Below are positions 27,856 to 35,849 of a stretch of DNA of 64,000 bases, piece after piece. The translations under genes and the position numbers were made by a program. Each line of letters begins with the position of its first letter. Position 1 is the first letter of the stretch. The stretch covers positions 3,942,001 through 4,006,000 of the forward strand of contig CP119325.1 in NCBI GenBank assembly GCA_029202525.1, read 5' to 3'. Under the pieces are notes generated by a model. It saw only the letters and a program-made list of their open reading frames with translations, did not search any database and was not told where the DNA came from. This stretch comes from Candidatus Pseudomonas phytovorans. GTDB taxonomy: Bacteria; Pseudomonadota; Gammaproteobacteria; Pseudomonadales; Pseudomonadaceae.

Positions 27856-29475
27856 ATGGACCGTCTGCTCGATTCACTCTTCCCCAGCGCCGAGAACATC
27901 CCGCAAACCTGGCGCCTGGAAGCTCCCCTGGAACAACGCGACTATCTGGTGAACGGCGAACTCAGGCGCTGGGACGGGCCCTTGGCCACTGTGCGCAGCC
28001 CGGTATGGCTCAAGGAGGGCTCCGAGGAGCGCCAGGTGGTGTTGGGCAGCGCCCCGCTGCTCGACGCCGACACTGCCCTCACCGCACTGGATGCCGCCGT
28101 GCAGGCGTATGACAAAGGCCGGGGCGCCTGGCCGAACATGCGCGTGGCCGAACGCATCCAGCACGTCGAAACCTTCCTGGCACGCATGCGAGAGCAGCGC
28201 CAGGCCGTGGTCAAACTGCTGATGTGGGAGATCGGCAAGAACCTCAAGGACTCGGAAAAGGAATTCGACCGCACCTGCGACTACATCGTCGACACCATCA
28301 ACGCCCTCAAGGACCTCGACCGCCGCTCCAGCCGCTTCGAGCTGGAGCAAGGCACCCTCGGCCAGATCCGCCGCGCTCCGCTGGGCGTGGCTTTATGCAT
28401 GGGGCCCTACAATTACCCGCTGAACGAAACCTTCACCACGCTGATCCCGGCGCTGATCATGGGTAACACCGTGGTGTTCAAACCCGCCAAGTTCGGTGTA
28501 TTGCTGATCCGCCCGTTGCTCGAAGCCTTCCGCGACAGCTTCCCGCCGGGAGTAATCAATGTGATCTATGGGCGCGGCCGCGAGACGGTGAGCGCGCTGA
28601 TGGCCAGCGGCAAGGTCGATGTATTCGCCTTCATCGGCACACACAAGGCCGCCAGCGACTTGAAAAAGCTGCACCCACGCCCGCATCGCCTGCGCGCCGC
28701 ACTGGGCCTGGATGCCAAGAACCCGGGCATCGTGCTGCCACAGGTCGACCTCGACAACGCCGTCGAAGAAGCGGTGACCGGCGCGTTGTCGTTCAACGGC
28801 CAGCGCTGCACGGCACTGAAGATTCTGTTCGTCCACGAGGACGTGGTCGACGCCTTCCTCGACAAGTTCCAACGAAAACTGGCTGCGCTCAAGCCTGGCA
28901 TGCCCTGGGAGCCGGGTGTCGCGCTGACGCCATTGCCAGAGCCCGGCAAGGTGGACTACCTCGACGGTCTGGTGGCCGATGCCACAGCCAATGGCGCACG
29001 TGTGCTCAACGAAGGTGGCGGGCAGAGCCGCGGGTCGTTCTTCTACCCGGCCTTGCTGTACCCGGTTAGCCACGCAATGCGCGTGTACCACGAGGAGCAG
29101 TTTGGTCCCCTGGTACCTGTCGTGCCCTACCGCGACCTGCAAACCGTCATCGATTATGTGCTGGACTCCGATTACGGCCAGCAGCTAAGCCTGTTCGGCA
29201 ACGATCCGGCGACCATCGGCAGCCTGGTCGACATCTTCGCCAACCAGGTCGGGCGCATCAACATCAACGCACAATGCCAGCGCGGCCCCGATACCTACCC
29301 GTTCAACGGCCGCAAGAACAGCGCCGAAGGCACTCTGTCGGTGCATGATGCCTTGCGGGTGTTCTCGATCCGCACCCTGGTCGCCACCCGCTTCCAGGAC
29401 GCCAACAAGGAACTGATCAGCGAAATCATCCGTAACCGCCAGTCGAGCTTCCTGACCACCGACTACATCTTCTGA
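27856..29475 (+). CDS. gapN: NADP-dependent glyceraldehyde-3-phosphate dehydrogenase (GapN-type aldehyde dehydrogenase)
   Basis: The 539-residue aldehyde dehydrogenase has the fold's landmarks: the N-terminal domain to GPYNYPLNETF, cofactor-binding VVFKPAKFG and VINVIYGRG, and the catalytic Cys318 in FNGQRCTALKI. PALLYPVSHAMRVYHEEQFGPLVPV follows, then RININAQCQRGPDTYPFNGRKNSAEGT near the end. The last motif and the total length fit non-phosphorylating GapN, which oxidises glyceraldehyde-3-phosphate to 3-phosphoglycerate with NADP+. The exact substrate is a family inference; other aldehydes are possible. It stands alone; an inverted repeat follows the stop. Confidence 0.8.
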   Translation: MDRLLDSLFPSAENIPQTWRLEAPLEQRDYLVNGELRRWDGPLATVRSPVWLKEGSEERQVVLGSAPLLDADTALTALDAAVQAYDKGRGAWPNMRVAERIQHVETFLARMREQRQAVVKLLMWEIGKNLKDSEKEFDRTCDYIVDTINALKDLDRRSSRFELEQGTLGQIRRAPLGVALCMGPYNYPLNETFTTLIPALIMGNTVVFKPAKFGVLLIRPLLEAFRDSFPPGVINVIYGRGRETVSALMASGKVDVFAFIGTHKAASDLKKLHPRPHRLRAALGLDAKNPGIVLPQVDLDNAVEEAVTGALSFNGQRCTALKILFVHEDVVDAFLDKFQRKLAALKPGMPWEPGVALTPLPEPGKVDYLDGLVADATANGARVLNEGGGQSRGSFFYPALLYPVSHAMRVYHEEQFGPLVPVVPYRDLQTVIDYVLDSDYGQQLSLFGNDPATIGSLVDIFANQVGRININAQCQRGPDTYPFNGRKNSAEGTLSVHDALRVFSIRTLVATRFQDANKELISEIIRNRQSSFLTTDYIF

Positions 29476-29489
29476 CGGCCGCGCTTATA

Positions 29490-29520
29490 GAAAATCGATC
29501 TAGCGTCATTGTCGATTTTC
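29490..29520 (+). terminator. Inverted repeat after gapN, possible terminator
   Basis: GAAAATCGA (29490-29498) and TCGATTTTC (29512-29520) are perfect inverse repeats around a 13-base loop, 14 bases past the gapN stop. The stem is AT-rich and no T-run follows, so it may be a weak terminator or a protein site. Confidence 0.45.
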
Positions 29521-29585
29521 CATCGGCACAAACGACTCTAAGCAACAGGGCGCCTCCCGGCGCCCACTGCAACGGAGAGTCGAAC

Positions 29586-30065
29586 ATGGCAGTCAAACCT
29601 ATTCCCGAAGGCCAGCACAGTATCACCCCCTACCTGGCCATCAATGATGCCGCCAAGGCTATCGAGTTCTACAAGCAGGCGTTTGGTGCGGTCGAGATGT
29701 TCCGCCTCGATGCACCAGGTGGCCGTGTGGGCCATGCCGAACTGAGGATTGGTGATTCGTCGCTGATGTTGGGCGACCCCTGCGACATGGAAGGCGGCCT
29801 TACCGCCAGCCAGAAGCTCAACGGCGCAGGCGTGGGCCTGCACCTGTATGTCGAAGACTGCGACAAAGTGTACGCCCAGGCCCTGGCGGCTGGCGGCACG
29901 CAGTTGCACCCCTTGACCGACCAGTTCTACGGTGACCGCAGCGGCACCTTGAAAGACCCGTTCGGCAATATCTGGTTCGTCTCTACCCACAAGGAGGACC
30001 TGAGCCCTGACGAAATCCGTGCCCGCGCAGCCAAGATGTTCAGCGGTAACCCAGCGGCAAGTTGA
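29586..30065 (+). CDS. VOC-family protein (PhnB/glyoxalase-like)
   Basis: A 159-residue vicinal-oxygen-chelate protein. The pattern SITPYLAINDAAKAIEFYKQAFGAVE, GHAELRIGDSSLMLGDP, then HLYVEDCDKVYAQALAAGG and DRSGTLKDPFGNIWFVSTHKED is typical of PhnB/YdcE-like members. These fold like glyoxalase and bleomycin-resistance proteins and often bind a metal; no substrate can be assigned. GGAGAG lies upstream of ATG 29586. It appears to be a single gene. Confidence 0.8.
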   Translation: MAVKPIPEGQHSITPYLAINDAAKAIEFYKQAFGAVEMFRLDAPGGRVGHAELRIGDSSLMLGDPCDMEGGLTASQKLNGAGVGLHLYVEDCDKVYAQALAAGGTQLHPLTDQFYGDRSGTLKDPFGNIWFVSTHKEDLSPDEIRARAAKMFSGNPAAS

Positions 30066-30116
30066 AAGCCGCGCGACTTTGCTTGAAGCTTGAAGCTCCT
30101 GGCCCGGAGCTGCTTC

Positions 30117-31307
30117 ATGCGAATCATCGACAAAACCGCTGCGCAGGTGCGCAGCCTGACACCCGCCGAAGAGGATCTGCTGGTCGGCTTTGCCACCGGC
30201 AACCTCGTCGGCCCACGCCTGCTGCAGGCCAACCAGCTACTGATGAAAGTACGCAACGCCAATCAGTGGCTGGCCTGCGACTGCCGCAACGATGCCTTGC
30301 CGGTGCTTAATGTCACCCTTAATGGCAACACCGGCACATTGTTTCTCAAGAACAACCCGGGCACCGCCGAGCACGCACCTGGCTGCCCTTTCACCAAGGA
30401 CGAGCGGGACGCCGCCGAGCGCGAGGACGACCCCGCGCCACCCGCTACCTGGCTGCCACCCGACACGCCGTTGCGCCTGATCGGCGACTTCCGCGCCAGT
30501 ATCACCAGTACGCCCAATATCCCAAATGATGCCAACGACCGGCGCGAACAGCAGCGCCTGCTGTCGCTGCTGCTCACCTGGATCGAAACCAGTGGCCTCA
30601 ACCTTTACGCGACCCACCTGAAAAAGGACCTGACCACGCAGTTTGCCGAGTTGCGCAGCGTGGCCAGCCGCTACCCGTTGCTGGAGCGGGTACCTGCCAG
30701 CAACTACCTGGAAACCCGGCTGGACATGAAGCACATGATGATGCTCAAGTCCCGTCTGCGTGAAGCCACAATGTTCGGCAACCATCGCCGCCATGGGCTG
30801 ATGCTGGACTGCGTCGACCAGATCAAAGGGCGCAAGCTGTTCAATAACCGCAGCGAAGACGGCTTCGACTTTCAGGGGCACCATCTGTATTGGGGCGGTA
30901 GCCGCACCAGCGGGCCATTGCTGGCGCTGATGATCTACTCGCCGACCAGCGCAGGGAGCCATTTCTACGAGCTGATCCATGTGGCGAGCGTGCCGGTGCT
31001 ATCGCGCGCACACCTGTTCCCGGTGTACCGCGATGAAGAACGCGAGCCGCTCAAGGCCCTGGTGTCGCTGATCGACTGGATGGCCGGCAAAGGCGTCAAG
31101 GTGCAGATGCGCCGGCCGGTGATCGGCGGCCAGGTGATGGATGAACTGGTGATGACCTCTGACCAGGACCGGGTATTGTCAGTGTCGCTGCTGGAACAAC
31201 CCATCGGGCCAGAGCCGGACACCGAAAATTTCAAGCGCTACGCCGACTTCAAGAGCCTGGAAACCTTCCGCAAGTTCGTTGCCGGTTTCTTCATGCGTGA
31301 GCGCTGA
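30117..31307 (+). CDS. Conserved hypothetical protein with CxC and HxxxC motifs
   Basis: The 396-residue protein (MRIIDKTAAQVRSLTP to FFMRER) is not recognised with confidence. Near the N-terminus are WLACDCRND and EHAPGCPF, a CxC plus HxxxC set that could bind a metal. The layout recalls the N-terminus of DUF1173-type proteins found on integrative elements, but I cannot confirm that. The rest is a globular mixed fold with no membrane segment (RLREATMFGNHRRHGLMLDC, HHLYWGGSRTSGPLLALMIYSP). ATG 30117 is chosen over a codon at 30090 because CGGAGC lies just upstream. Confidence 0.55.
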   Translation: MRIIDKTAAQVRSLTPAEEDLLVGFATGNLVGPRLLQANQLLMKVRNANQWLACDCRNDALPVLNVTLNGNTGTLFLKNNPGTAEHAPGCPFTKDERDAAEREDDPAPPATWLPPDTPLRLIGDFRASITSTPNIPNDANDRREQQRLLSLLLTWIETSGLNLYATHLKKDLTTQFAELRSVASRYPLLERVPASNYLETRLDMKHMMMLKSRLREATMFGNHRRHGLMLDCVDQIKGRKLFNNRSEDGFDFQGHHLYWGGSRTSGPLLALMIYSPTSAGSHFYELIHVASVPVLSRAHLFPVYRDEEREPLKALVSLIDWMAGKGVKVQMRRPVIGGQVMDELVMTSDQDRVLSVSLLEQPIGPEPDTENFKRYADFKSLETFRKFVAGFFMRER

Positions 31308-31330
31308 ACGCCGGACAGCACATGCTCCAC

Positions 31331-31372
31331 TGCAGGAGCGGCCTTGTGTCGCGTTGGGCTGCACAGCAGCCC
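31331..31372. repeat. REP-like degenerate palindromic element
   Basis: The segment TGCAGGAGCGGCCTTGTGTCGC followed by the hairpin GGGCTG...CAGCCC (31356-31372) is a degenerate version of the REP sequences common between P. putida genes. It lies 24 bases past the stop at 31307. Confidence 0.5.
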
Positions 31373-31483
31373 GCTGCCTTCGCAACAGCAGTTACGCAAT
31401 GCGCACAGGCGTATGATGACAAACTGAGCGGATTGATCGCTCAGTCATCTGCCCTCATCGGCGTCCTCTCCCGGAGCACTGCC

Positions 31484-31840
31484 ATGAACACCCCCCTTCA
31501 CGCGCTGCTTTTCGCCTTGGCTACGCTTGCTGCCTGCTCATCCAGCTCTGCGCAATACCACGACCTGCCACTGGTGGCCAAGGTCGGTAACGGCATGAGC
31601 AAAGACCAGGTCGTGCAAATAGGAGGCAAACCCGATGCCGAGTCCGACCGCACCGTGGTGCCCGGCACCTGCTTCGACTACCTGCTGACCAAGGCCGGTA
31701 AACGGCAACCCTACAGCGTCAGCTTCGACGGCAACGACAAGGTGGACAAGACCGCCTTCATGACCTGCGCCGAATGGAGCAATGCCCAGCACAAAGCCCG
31801 CCTGCCCAGCATGGGCGGTTCGAGCGGCTCGGGCTACTGA
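31484..31840 (+). CDS. osmE: OsmE-like osmotically inducible lipoprotein
   Basis: A 118-residue outer-membrane lipoprotein: signal peptide with lipobox LAAC (Cys18), then an SmpA/OmlA-type fold (VGNGMSKDQVVQIGGKPDAES, VPGTCFDYLL, TAFMTCAEW). The spacing of the two internal cysteines and the TCAEW end match E. coli OsmE, an RpoS-controlled osmotic-stress lipoprotein of unclear function. ATG 31484 has GGAG eight bases upstream; the frame is open further upstream without such support. It converges with another lipoprotein gene whose stop is one base away. Confidence 0.78.
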   Translation: MNTPLHALLFALATLAACSSSSAQYHDLPLVAKVGNGMSKDQVVQIGGKPDAESDRTVVPGTCFDYLLTKAGKRQPYSVSFDGNDKVDKTAFMTCAEWSNAQHKARLPSMGGSSGSGY

Positions 31841-31841
31841 T

Positions 31842-32171
31842 TCAGTCCAGGCATTCCTTGGCAGCCTGGCGCAATTTGTCGCCAGACAAAAAGCTGCCCT
31901 TGTAGAAGGTTGCGCGGCTGCCCTCGCGAGAGTCGACCACGTCCAGCACATCGTCACTTGCCACTGCACTGGATGCCGTCAGCCGGTAGCCGTGGGCGAT
32001 CGACTTTTGTGTGGCTTGGGGTGCCAAAGCCTGCCACTTGGGCAGAACGCAGGCGGCATACTGCTGAGGCGTTTTTTTGGTCAGCTTGCTGGCAGTGGGG
32101 TTGCCGGGCGTGGCGCAACCGGCAAGGGTGGCAACTAACGCAGAAGCGATACAGATACGAAAAGTAGGCAT
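31842..32171 (-). CDS. Small hypothetical lipoprotein
   Basis: A 109-residue protein: signal peptide with lipobox LAGC (Cys19), then a charged domain with two cysteines (YAACVLPKWQAL; AAKECLD at the end). No family is recognised. The start MPTFRICIASAL gives a proper signal peptide. It converges with osmE with a one-base gap; a T-rich tract near 32070 lies inside the gene. Confidence 0.6.
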   Translation of the reverse strand: MPTFRICIASALVATLAGCATPGNPTASKLTKKTPQQYAACVLPKWQALAPQATQKSIAHGYRLTASSAVASDDVLDVVDSREGSRATFYKGSFLSGDKLRQAAKECLD

Positions 32172-32430
32172 TTGCAATTGGCCGTCAGGGATACGCTGCA
32201 TTCTACCGAGGGTTGCGCAGAGTTTCTAATCAACCAAGGTCTTGCCGCTGGTTTTTTTGAGTCATTGACACAGCACCAACGCGCCAATGACAACAAAACC
32301 ACACCGTGGTTTGTTTACTAAAGCAGGCAAACGCAATTAATTGATTGAACCCGGGAACGAATTCATTCTGCCCTGCTTCTGATTAACATCAGACAACGCA
32401 TGCCCGACCGGCTTTGCTCAGGAGAATCCC

Positions 32431-32745
32431 ATGCTGTGGTGGCTGGAAATACTCGCCCAGTACGCAACCTCCACCGGCTTGGCCGTGCTGTGCATTTTCG
32501 TGTTCTGGGCTTATGGCCTGGCTTTTGGCAAGGCCTACATGAAGCTCCTCTCTGGCCTGTTGGCCGCCATGCTGCTGATCATCGCTGCATGCCCGCACGG
32601 TGTGGAATTCGCGTTAGGCAAACACCTGGTGCAGGGTGATACCAGTGCACTGTTGCTGTTTCTTGCAGATGCAACAGGCGTGATCACGGCGGTGGTAGTG
32701 GCTTCGTTTTTCTTTAGCCCCGGGCGGTTGCAGGACGAAGCCTGA
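32431..32745 (+). CDS. Small hypothetical inner-membrane protein
   Basis: A 104-residue, very hydrophobic protein with three predicted helices (about 10-30, 40-58 and 75-97; SLLAAMLLIIAACPHG in the middle, ATGVITAVVVASFFF last). No family is recognised. CAGGAG lies seven bases upstream of the ATG, a strong ribosome site. The preceding 230 bases are AT-rich and include a small hairpin (AAACCAC/GTGGTTT, 32296-32312). Confidence 0.6.
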   Translation: MLWWLEILAQYATSTGLAVLCIFVFWAYGLAFGKAYMKLLSGLLAAMLLIIAACPHGVEFALGKHLVQGDTSALLLFLADATGVITAVVVASFFFSPGRLQDEA

Positions 32746-32861
32746 GCGGGATCTATCGAAGAGCACCTGATATTTCTGCCAGTAGCATGGGTGGCTGAAC
32801 GTTGAGAAGGTGGAGCTGCCACTGGGGCCTCACACCGCAACTCAGCCAGGAAATACACACC

Positions 32862-33056
32862 ATGCAAAAGAACGCCAACAACACGCGCTTTTTCTATCAG
32901 AACGGCAAACTTGTCACCCTTACAACCGGTGGACAGGACAGTAGTATCTTTCGCTCCTCGGATGTGCCACTTGCCGAACGACAATCAGACGGCACCAGCG
33001 GATTGCTGGTGACCGACATCATGGGTTCGGTACTGCAGAAGCGGGATAAAAGCTGA
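32862..33056 (+). CDS. Orphan RHS-core leader fragment (truncated RHS-family gene)
   Basis: A 64-residue protein (MQKNANNTRFFYQNGKL to LQKRDKS). The pattern RFFYQNGKLVTL, then AIFR/SIFRSSDVPLAE and GLLVTDIMGSVL, is what opens the compact RHS repeat-associated proteins of P. putida. In those proteins it continues into the core (YGH, GFNGE) and a variable toxin tip. Here the frame stops at once, with no core motif downstream. AGGA precedes the ATG. It is probably a remnant of an RHS toxin gene, though a small free protein is possible. Confidence 0.6.
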   Translation: MQKNANNTRFFYQNGKLVTLTTGGQDSSIFRSSDVPLAERQSDGTSGLLVTDIMGSVLQKRDKS

Positions 33057-33212
33057 GCCATTCGGGCCGCTTCGGCGCCGCCGCAAGGATCGCACAAGCT
33101 CCATGGAGCCAGGGTAAGGTTGTGCATTCCAAAAATCTGTTGCGTTTAACCCCGCCCTAAGGCGATGCTCATGGGACCGTTGAAGCAACAGACAAGGAAG
33201 GGCTTTGGCACC

Positions 33213-33425
33213 ATGGAAACGCTTCACAGCATCAAGTCAGACCTTGTCAGAACAGCCGATCATCTGGAAAAGCTCAGCCAGGCCATGAGTGGGCACGCCA
33301 GGTTCATGGAAGCGCGAGGCAGTTCGCAGAGCGAGGTCGATGTCACCGCGCACATCCGATCCATCGATGGGGTTGCAGACGAGTTGCGCTCTGTCGCTGC
33401 AAAAATCGACGGTATTGTCAGCTGA
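33213..33425 (+). CDS. Small hypothetical protein
   Basis: A 70-residue, charged, helical protein (METLHSIKSDLVRTADHLEKL ... VAAKIDGIVS) with heptad-like leucine spacing and no membrane segment. No family is recognised. AGGAAGG lies 12-13 bases upstream of the ATG, which is rather far. The last 8 bases overlap the convergent membrane-protein gene. Confidence 0.5.
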   Translation: METLHSIKSDLVRTADHLEKLSQAMSGHARFMEARGSSQSEVDVTAHIRSIDGVADELRSVAAKIDGIVS

Positions 33426-33753
33426 ACTTGAGCTTCATCACTTTGCTGAGCGCCCAACCGCTGAAAACGTAGAACGTATCCAGGTAGAAGCGTCCTGCGT
33501 AGTTGGGCAATGGCGCGTGATTCAACAATACATCCGGGTCGGGCGCGGGTGGAAACAGGGCGTAAAAGCCGTTGGGCAGCACCGCCAGAGCCAGCAATAA
33601 CAGGTAAGTCGAAGCTTGCAGCAAGGTGCGACGATTGCTGATTCTGGCGGACCATTTCAGACCGTAGTATGCGACCAGGCCAGCAACTGGCAACACCCAG
33701 AAATGCGTCGGGATCCCAATGAACATTTCGGCGACAACGCTTCTTGCTTCCAC
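33418..33753 (-). CDS. Small hypothetical membrane protein
   Basis: A product of about 111 residues with two or three helices (FWVLPVAGLVAYYGLKW; LLQASTYLLLLALAVLPNGFYAL) and a basic C-terminus. No family is recognised. I prefer a GTG start at 33753 because GGAGAG lies about seven bases upstream; an ATG at 33726 is the alternative and would still give the full first helix. Confidence 0.5.
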   Translation of the reverse strand: MEARSVVAEMFIGIPTHFWVLPVAGLVAYYGLKWSARISNRRTLLQASTYLLLLALAVLPNGFYALFPPAPDPDVLLNHAPLPNYAGRFYLDTFYVFSGWALSKVMKLKFS

Positions 33754-33806
33754 CCGCTGCTCTCCATCCAAATGCGCGAAGTATCGCGGGCCCGCCAGGC
33801 AAATGC

Positions 33807-33838
33807 AAAAAACCCGCTCTCGACGGCGGGCTTTTTTT
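33807..33838 (-). terminator. Bidirectional-type intrinsic terminator
   Basis: CCCGC (33813-33817) pairs with GCGGG (33826-33830), flanked by A6 (33807-33812) and T7 (33832-33838). On the minus strand it lies 18 bases past the stop of the lipoprotein gene ending at 33856 and gives a T-run, so it should end that transcript. Confidence 0.8.
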
Positions 33839-33855
33839 GCTTGAAGGTCAGTTGC

Positions 33856-34224
33856 TCATGCTTTTGAACACATCAGCGCGGCATCCAGCAATCGGCCATG
33901 GTCGTACCAGGCATCACGTTGATAGGCTGTGAACGAGTGCTGGCTGCCTGTGCTGCGCAACTCCACAAGGCCCTCTGCCTTGTTGGGATCGGTGCTTTCG
34001 ATGAACAGGCTGACCGAGTCACCGCCATCGACTTCGTAAGTTTTCACATTCCCTGGGAGCTCACCCTTCACGCACCCCAGATACGCGGGTGGGCTTTTCG
34101 ACGTGCTGCCAGCGGTGTAATCATGGCCGCCACGCACGTCAGGGTTTTGTGCGCATCCTGCCATGAACAACGTGGCAAATGCGGACACCAGTAATGCGCC
34201 TGCTACTGATCTTGAGCTCTTCAC
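33856..34224 (-). CDS. Small hypothetical lipoprotein
   Basis: A 122-residue protein: signal peptide and lipobox MAGC (Cys24), then a domain with two cysteines (YLGCVKGELPG; ALMCSKA at the C-terminus) that could form a disulfide. No family is recognised. A terminator follows the stop. It is one of several small lipoprotein genes clustered between 31.4 and 34.6 kb. Confidence 0.6.
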   Translation of the reverse strand: MKSSRSVAGALLVSAFATLFMAGCAQNPDVRGGHDYTAGSTSKSPPAYLGCVKGELPGNVKTYEVDGGDSVSLFIESTDPNKAEGLVELRSTGSQHSFTAYQRDAWYDHGRLLDAALMCSKA

Positions 34225-34394
34225 GCGACACGCTCCTGCTGCCCCATCGAGAACTTAGGCAAGTGTTGCCAAGTAGCACACCCTTTTTTAGTTTTCGTGA
34301 GCCCATGTTACTGCTCAATGCCAACCGGGCCATATGTTAGTTTGCTATATGGATTCATAAAGCATTGCCGGGCTGTAGCCCTTGCTGCCCGGCA

Positions 34395-34535
34395 TCAGTA
34401 GCGACGGTATTCCTGCCCACCGCGGTCTCCGTCATGATAGTAACGGTGGTGCCTGCCATCGTGCCAATACGGCCAGCATCCACTCAGCAGCAGCAACCCG
34501 GATAACACGATGACCCATGCAGTCTTACGTTTCAT
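34395..34535 (-). CDS. Very small His/Tyr-rich lipoprotein
   Basis: A 46-residue product: MKRKTAWVIVLSGLLLLSGC is a complete lipoprotein signal (lipobox LSGC, Cys20), followed by a short His, Tyr, Asp and Arg rich tail (WHDGRHHRYYHDGDRG). CTGGAGG lies upstream of the ATG. The tail could bind metal, but that is speculative. Confidence 0.55.
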   Translation of the reverse strand: MKRKTAWVIVLSGLLLLSGCWPYWHDGRHHRYYHDGDRGGQEYRRY

Positions 34536-34730
34536 GTGCGTACCTCCAGCCAGGTAAACCCATGCCTGGCATACGTTGGACCGCACAATGTAGGGTTGTT
34601 CAGCCAGCGGTACGCCGCTGGTCCTCCTGCTCGCAACATTTCATGAAAGGCTCAGGCGTACCGATGCTATATGGGCATAAGCGATGACAAATTGCCCCAA
34701 CTCCGAGTATTACCGAGCCCACTATCGGGG

Positions 34731-34829
34731 TCAGGCAATGGCCTTCAGAAATACCAAGGTTGCCACCAGGTCCAGGACCAGCACAGCAGCCACAACGAAA
34801 ACCATGTAATAGCGGTCATCCTGAGTCAT
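34731..34829 (-). CDS. Tiny single-pass membrane protein (32 residues)
   Basis: The minus strand encodes MTQDDRYYMVFVVAAVLVLD followed by LVATLVFLKAIA and a TGA. It has an acidic N-terminus, one clean hydrophobic helix of about 22 residues and a short end. GGAG lies nine bases upstream of the ATG. The composition is typical of small regulatory membrane proteins. No homologue is recognised. Confidence 0.45.
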   Translation of the reverse strand: MTQDDRYYMVFVVAAVLVLDLVATLVFLKAIA

Positions 34830-34903
34830 TTCGGCGCTCTCCGCGGGATCAATGTCTCAGGGTCACAGCAATTACCGTTCCAGCACCGCTGTCCGCGAAC
34901 GCC

Positions 34904-35095
34904 TTATCGCTTGGGGCTCGACATAGGCATAAAGCTACCCACGATGAAAACGCTCGCTGGCCCTATGAGCCAACCGACGCTCGTTCCCGGGCTAACTGCT
35001 GGAACAATGATAGTGAGTGCGAACAGGCCTATCCCTGCCCAGAGGCGCCTGCGTGGCGTGAGCCACTCTCGAAATTTTTCCAGCTTCTTGCCCAT
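34904..35095 (-). CDS. Small hypothetical membrane protein
   Basis: A 63-residue product: a basic N-terminus (MGKKLEKFREWLTPRRRL), then two hydrophobic segments (LWAGIGLFALTIIVPAVS and VGWLIGPASVFIVGSF). GAGGAG with 7-base spacing precedes the ATG at 35095, better than any upstream start. It lies 74 bases upstream of the 32-residue membrane protein gene on the same strand; the two may be co-expressed. No family is recognised. Confidence 0.55.
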   Translation of the reverse strand: MGKKLEKFREWLTPRRRLWAGIGLFALTIIVPAVSPGTSVGWLIGPASVFIVGSFMPMSSPKR

Positions 35096-35351
35096 CGTCA
35101 CACTCCTCAATGGAATCCTTGCCATGTGTCCGGGCGCAGGACGATATCGAAAATCGTTTCCATCAACAAGGCTGCACAATGACCGCACCGCTGTGCCCTC
35201 ACCGCAAAAACGCTCTAAGGCCGCATGAAGTGTTATGCCGCCTGCCCAGCGCCAGCAAGGTGAGACCAGTGGCGGTCTGCAAGAGAGAAGATCGCTGGCT
35301 TCGGCAATAAACCACGAAAACCACCAGGGTCAGCTAAAGTTTTGATGAGGC

Positions 35352-35693
35352 ATGAACCGTGAGATAACGATCATGATAAAACAAGAAGCAGAAGAGGTGG
35401 TTGAGCGGATAAGGGACGATCTGAAGCGACATGGGGTACTGATCGGCTACGACCCGGAATTTACAACTCCTGAATTCGGGTGCGACCTGGATTATCAGAT
35501 TGCTCAGGTCAGAGAGGATCCAGAAAAGCGGGTTGTGGGTATCGTGATACATGACGAAGGCTTATGGACTCAGCTCAGGCAAGGGGCCGTGTATCGCTGC
35601 ATTGTCAGTGAATGCGGCAGTAAGCTATTCGGCCTGCCGATCACCATAGATCCTAGAACGGATGAATCCTATACGATCCAGTACAAACTCTAG
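35352..35693 (+). CDS. Hypothetical protein
   Basis: A 113-residue acidic cytoplasmic protein (MNREITIMIKQEAEEVVERIRDDL to YTIQYKL) without signal or membrane segment. The start is uncertain: ATG 35352 sits too close to GAGG, while ATG 35373 lies eight bases after GAGA. No family is recognised; it sits at the edge of a decayed mobile element. Confidence 0.5.
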   Translation: MNREITIMIKQEAEEVVERIRDDLKRHGVLIGYDPEFTTPEFGCDLDYQIAQVREDPEKRVVGIVIHDEGLWTQLRQGAVYRCIVSECGSKLFGLPITIDPRTDESYTIQYKL

Positions 35694-35849
35694 CCGTCAG
35701 CAGGGTAGCCTGGTAGTCGGATCGACTCATACGCCCGACCGACTATCGGCTTCGCTCAATCGCTGCTGCGCAGCTGCGCGCCATTCGGTCAGCGTCTTCA
35801 AGCAATCCGGATAGCCGAGGTCGGGCAAATGGCTTCCAAATCAGGACAC

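Noticed and set aside
35110..35310. Plus-strand frame of 66 codons in the small-gene region
   Set aside because: It overlaps no ribosome site, has unusual composition and competes with the better-supported 34904-35095 gene upstream on the minus strand.
35727..35831. Minus-strand coding-like stretch ending ...LTEWRAAAQQRL...RSGV and a stop
   Set aside because: It reads like the tail of a real protein but has no start and is cut by an upstream stop; probably debris of the same decayed element as the integrase.
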